This document shows, piece after piece, positions 6,642 through 7,403 of a stretch of DNA of 7,403 nt (positions are counted from its first letter, which is position 1; every line of letters starts with the position of its first letter). The position numbers and the translations under genes were made by a program. The notes beneath the pieces were generated by a model. That model saw only the letters and a program-made list of their open reading frames with translations. It did not search any database and was not told the origin of the DNA. Source of the DNA: Bacteroidetes bacterium HGW-Bacteroidetes-12 (lineage in GTDB: Bacteria > Bacteroidota > Bacteroidia > Flavobacteriales_E > Vicingaceae); assembly GCA_002841035.1 (NCBI GenBank), contig PHDR01000139.1, forward strand, positions 1 through 7,403, given 5' to 3'.

Positions 6642-7205
6642 TTGAAAACTCTATTCACGCTATTATTAATTATTTGTGTAAATTATAAATGTTTTAGTCA
6701 AAATTTTATTTTTGATTATGATGAAAGTTTAATCTTTACAGAAATAATTAAAAAAGTTAATTTAATTTATGCTACAGACACAATTAATGATTTAAAAAAA
6801 ATTAATTACATTTATGACGAAGTAGGAAAATTTCAAATTACATCAAGCTGTTTAAAAAATAAAAAGTGTAAAATAAAGGTCTCAGATTATCAAACTAAGA
6901 TAAAATTATTTAAATCAGATTTTAATTATAAAAATGGGCACTTTGTAATCAAAAAAAGTAATTTACACATTAAAGGAACTTACTCCTTTTTGCTTAATAA
7001 AATTAAGTATTGCAAATTAACTACTTCAGAAATTTCAATTGAAATAGCTTTTGATGTTGAAGTTAACAAATATAAATTGATTTCGATTAAACATTCTAAA
7101 GATAGTGATAGCAAAACAGTTGCCAAAAATTATTATAATTCTCATGACATACTAAAAAGTATTATTGAGAATAATGTTAGTAGATTTATAGTTAGATGGA
7201 ATTAG
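6642..7205 (+). CDS. Small exported protein of unknown function; candidate immunity partner of the Rhs tip
   Basis: The 187-residue product begins with a good Sec signal peptide (MKTLFTLLLIICVNYKCFSQ), probably cut after S19. No ATG is available: the start is TTG at 6642, and the signal peptide is what supports it. The mature part is Lys/Ile/Asn-rich, with alternating hydrophobic strands and no membrane segment or motif I recognise. Cysteines in 'SSCLKNKKCK' and 'KYCKL' could form disulphides in the periplasm. It starts 9 bases after the Rhs-tip stop and in the same reading frame, the position normally held by an immunity gene. If that role is right, the toxin would act in the periplasm or envelope. 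Sampled 60-base lines run from about 12% to 25% GC, against about 42-45% in lines from hutI and the protease, pointing to separate acquisition. A lone exported hypothetical protein is the alternative. Confidence 0.7.
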   Translation: MKTLFTLLLIICVNYKCFSQNFIFDYDESLIFTEIIKKVNLIYATDTINDLKKINYIYDEVGKFQITSSCLKNKKCKIKVSDYQTKIKLFKSDFNYKNGHFVIKKSNLHIKGTYSFLLNKIKYCKLTTSEISIEIAFDVEVNKYKLISIKHSKDSDSKTVAKNYYNSHDILKSIIENNVSRFIVRWN

Positions 7206-7274
7206 ACTGACCACTCCCCCCTCCGCACCTTGCCAAATAAAAACTAAAAGCAGCTTGGTATTTTAGAAAAGCAG

Positions 7275-7292
7275 CAACAACGGCAGTTGTTG
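7275..7292 (+). terminator. Hairpin downstream of the cassette, weak terminator candidate
   Basis: CAACAAC (7275-7281) pairs perfectly with GTTGTTG (7286-7292) around a GGCA loop. It is followed by TTAGGTTTTCTT, not a clean T-run, so termination is uncertain. A second, weaker AT-rich inverted repeat (CTAAAA 7244-7249 / TTTTAG 7261-7266) lies just upstream. Confidence 0.3.
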
Positions 7293-7296
7293 TTAG

Positions 7297-7403
7297 GTTT
7301 TCTTAATGGCACATCGGGGTAAAACAATATAATCTTAGGCAGGTTCAACAAATGACAGGGCATCGTTACGTAAGTTCAACAGAAGCTTATTTAGTGAATC
7401 AAA
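7297..7403 (+). pseudogene. Frameshifted C-terminal remnant of a tyrosine recombinase (runs off the right edge)
   Basis: Reading from 7319 gives VKQYNLRQVQQMTGHRYVSS and continues with TEAYLVNQ to the window end. This matches the C-terminal box of Bacteroidota tyrosine-type recombinases: GH at 7358-7363 with the active-site tyrosine codon at 7388-7390, nine residues after the histidine as in the family. Upstream the frame breaks: the 7319 frame has a stop at 7304-7306, while the frame of 7297-7317 gives VFLMAHR. One extra G near 7315-7318 would join the two as 'AH(R)-VKQYNLR', compared with a typical 'AHWLKQYNLR'. A stop at 7294-7296 precedes that piece, and there is no room for the rest of the catalytic domain, so the 5' part is gone. 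The 3' end is not visible. An in-frame ATG at 7352 is internal to the motif and not a plausible start. Confidence 0.65.

Noticed and set aside
7292..7298. Integron attC site (GTTAGGT fits GTTRRRY)
   Set aside because: No matching RYYYAAC partner at a suitable distance, and the nearby recombinase remnant has the MTGHRYVSSTEAY form of Bacteroidota transposon/phage-type recombinases, not an IntI.

Overview
The window looks like a low-GC chromosomal segment from a member of the Bacteroidota, probably a flavobacterial or sphingobacterial-type lineage. Five things support this: a thermolysin-type protease ending in a type IX secretion (T9SS) sorting domain, Ig-like/PKD modules typical of the phylum, a promoter of the form TTTG-N19-TAnnTTTG, starts without Shine-Dalgarno sequences, and an Rhs core of the YRYGFNGQEKD type. 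All recognisable genes are on the + strand.

Layout. Bases 1-285 hold the C-terminal end of a DUF3857/transglutaminase-like protein. A 287-base gap follows, with a perfect 6-bp hairpin plus T-tract (terminator) whose loop overlaps the -33 box of the next promoter. Bases 573-1814 encode imidazolonepropionase (hutI, histidine degradation), complete and with all metal ligands. The 1815-2118 gap is filled largely by short tandem repeats, a 14-bp unit twice and a 16-bp unit nine times. Bases 2119-5631 encode a large secreted M4 metallopeptidase (propeptide, catalytic domain, PKD, CUB-like, PKD, Ig-like, unnamed beta module, T9SS tail).

From 5628 on, the window changes character. An orphan fragment of an Rhs core with a 256-residue variable C-terminus starts inside the protease stop codon (ATGA overlap). 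Nine bases after it lies a very AT-rich small gene for an exported protein, started by TTG. The layout matches an Rhs toxin tip plus candidate immunity gene that has lost its Rhs repeat body. Beyond it, at the right edge, is a frameshifted remnant of a tyrosine recombinase C-terminus.

How they fit together. The left half is ordinary housekeeping and secretion biology with no obvious functional link between neighbours. The right 1.8 kb is best read as an accessory cassette (displaced polymorphic-toxin tip, putative immunity gene, integrase relic) joined directly to the 3' end of the protease gene. It is the part most worth a second look. Toxin and immunity roles are inferred from position and architecture; no known toxin fold was recognised.
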